A stretch of DNA of 64,000 bases. Source: CAYNRE01 sp964399535 (GTDB lineage Bacteria; Planctomycetota; Planctomycetia; Pirellulales; CAYNRE01). Shown one piece after another: positions 36,301 to 39,300 of this stretch (position 1 is the first letter of the stretch; each line of letters begins with the position of its first letter). The DNA lies in NCBI GenBank assembly GCA_964399535.1, contig CAYNRE010000028.1:62001-126000 (forward strand), read 5' to 3'. Under the pieces are notes generated by a model, which worked only from the letters and a program-made list of their open reading frames with translations, ran no database searches and was not told where the DNA came from. The translations under genes were made by a program, and so were the position numbers.

Positions 36301-39300
36301 CGCGGTGTGCGATCCCAGGGCCACGGCGGCCCCGACGGCGACCCCCGAGCCCGCTGTATCGCCGCGGCCGCGCGTGGTGCTGTCGCCGTCGTAGGCAGCG
36401 CGAACTAATAGCGAACCCGCCAGCACCATGGCCGCCCCGGACGAAATCCGGGCAGTGACCGTGTTATCGTCGAACGTCAGCGCCACGGCCGGCGCCACGG
36501 CGGTTCCGCCCACCGCGCCGGCTTCGGCCAGGGTGGTGGTGCTGTTGGCGGCCTCGGCCGTTACGTTCAAACTGGAGGCGTTGGAGGCCTGCCCGCCCGT
36601 TTCGACCTCGGCCCGCGTCAGATTCGAGATCGTGGCCACGGCTACCGACGCCCCGACGCCCACAGCGGGATCGCCCAGAGCCTTCGAGCCCGCCGTGGTT
36701 TCCGTCTCGGTATCCTGCTCCGCGGAAACGGTGACGATCCCGCCGCCACCATCGACAACGGCCCCCGCGCCGATGGTTGCCTCGGCGCGGTTATCCACCA
36801 AGTTCAAGGCCAGCGAGCCGGCGACCCCGACCCCGGTGACCCCGACGCCCGAGATGGCTTCCGATAACCATTGGCTGGTCTGACCGGCGGGAGTCCGGGC
36901 TTCGACCAGAACGCCGTTGGCGCTGGCGCCCCCTTCGATGCTGGCTTCGGCCGAGACGGTGGGCACATTGATCGCCACGGCGGCGCCGACCCCCTGGACG
37001 CTATCGACCGTGGTCCCCAGAGCCTGGCTCTGAGCATCGGTAACGTTCCAGGCCTGGACCGTCAAAAGCCCGCCGGCGCTGACCGAACTGGTGGCCGAAA
37101 TCACCGCCTCGGCGCCCGTGGTAGCCACCCCTACGGCGATCGCCGCCGCCACGCCGAACGAACCGTCGGGCGCGGCCGCGGGTGGCACCATCACGGCGGT
37201 GCCGGTTCCCGCGTTGGGATCGGCGAAGTTGAGTAGCTGGGCGATGAGCGCATTGGCGTCGGTTCCCGCCGGATCGGCCCCGCGGACGCTGGCGATCGAA
37301 TCGGTCTCGGCGCTGGCGTCCATCGTGGCGCTAAACGTGGCCGTGGTTCCCGCCGACAGGTTCCGGTCACTGGTGACCACCGCGTTGTCGTTCGAGACGC
37401 CGATGGCCAGCGAGGGGCCAATGGCCACCGTGGCGCCCGCCGTGTCTCCCCGGGCCGTGGTAATCTCCACCGCCTGGTGATTGGCCGCAACGCTGATGGG
37501 CCCCGTGGTCGTAATCTGGGTTCCGCTGTCGAGCCGGGCCGTGGTGTCGTTGTCGGTAAAGCCAAAGGCCACGGCGGGCGCGACGGTGATATTGCCCGAC
37601 ACGCCGGCCTGGGCCTGGCTGGTGGCCGTGTGATCGCCGGCCGCCGCTACGGTCAGGTCCGAGGCCCCGGCCAACTGCGCGTTTTGGTCGAGAACCGCCT
37701 CCGATTGATGCCCCGCGCGATTCAGCGCGAACGAGGGGCCCACACCCACCGGCGGCCCCACCACGCCGGCATTCACCGGCGCGGCCGAGGCGGTGCTGCC
37801 CGAGCGGTTGTCGGCCAGGATCGAGGCGCTACCGCCTCCCAAATTCACGGTCGTGCCTGGTTCCAGCCGGGCGGTGTAGAGCGAGTCGGCGTTGTTGGTC
37901 GCCACGGCGCCGGCAATTCCGACCGAAGTGGCGCCCGCGCCCGAAGTGGCGGTCGCGCCGTAGGCGCTGTCCGCGCCTCCGGTTTGCGAAGCGATCAAGA
38001 GCGATAGCCCCTGGGTCGAGCCGCCCACATAGGCCTGGCTCTGGTTGTCGGCCGTATTGATCGCCAAGGCCACGCCTACGCCAACGGGGTTGTTCACCGC
38101 CGCGCCGCTGGCGTTGGTGGCCGCCTGGCTGGTGGCGGTCGATTGCACACTCACGTCGCCGCTGGCAACGAGCGAGCCAGTGGAATAGGCCCGCGTCAGG
38201 TCGGTTGCCGTCGTGATGGCCACGGCACCGGCCACGGAAAGGTTGCCGAACGCGGTTCCGCCGCCGGGGGGCAGCGGGAAAAACAGGGCATTGGCCCCCG
38301 TGGGCGTCGACAGCGCCGTGGTCATTACATTGGTCGTCGAATTGGCGGCGATCGAGAGCTGGTTGGCCTGGGTCACCGAGGCCCCCGCGTCGACATAGGC
38401 CTCGGTCGTGGTGTTCGACGTAACCACGGCCACCGCAGCGCCGTTGGCGTTGGCGCCGCCGGCGGGCCCGTTGGCTAGCGTGGTCAGCGTGTGCTGATTG
38501 GTCGCCGAAAGCGTAACGTCGCCCGCCGCGGCGATGCTACTCGTGCCGAGCAGACGAACTCGCGAGGTGGTCGTCAGGTCCGACAGGGCCAAGGCCGCGT
38601 CGACATTGACCAGCGGCACCATCAGCGAATTGGCCGTGTTGGTGCCCAGCGAAGTGGCGTTGGCCGTCAGGGTCACGGCCCCCGTGGCGGTAATCTGCGA
38701 AGTGCCGTCGAACGTGACCTCGGCCGTGTTCGAGGTATTCAAGTTGGTGTTCAGGTTGGCCACCGTGGCATTGGTCAACGATGCCAGCGCCGTGGCCGAG
38801 ATATTGCCGCCGCTCAACGTGGCCCCGGTTGCCTGAATCACCGCCGCTACCCCGGCGGCTCCGGCCGCGTTGGCGACGAGCGTGATGTCGCCCGCCAGAA
38901 AGCCGCCGTCCGGCCCGGCGTCGATGCCCGACCCGGCCGAAAACGTCTGGCTGGCCCCCGTGAATTGCACGTTGCCCGAGTTGGCGCTCGCGCTGCGGGT
39001 GGTGATCGTCACCCCCGGGTTGACCGTGATGGTCTCGGATATGATCTGCACATCCTGCCCGGGCAGGGTCAGGCTGGCCGTGACCGTTACCGAGTCGCTG
39101 CCCCCCTGGCCGTCGATCGTCAAGTCGCCCAGGAAACCTGGGTCGAGCGCATCGAGCGAAAGCGTGTCGTCGTCGCCCGACATCCGCACGGTGAGCGAGC
39201 TGGCCGGATTGTTGAAGACCACGGTTTCCATCGAACCGTTGGTGGCCCGCAAGCGCATCTGGCCGGGGTTTCCCGGATTGGCTTCGAGCACCAGGTTGTC

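Noticed and set aside
28800..39000. The repeat arrays as a possible assembly artefact or CRISPR-like array
   Set aside because: Units share period and protein motif but differ widely in nucleotide sequence, and there are no identical short repeats with spacers.
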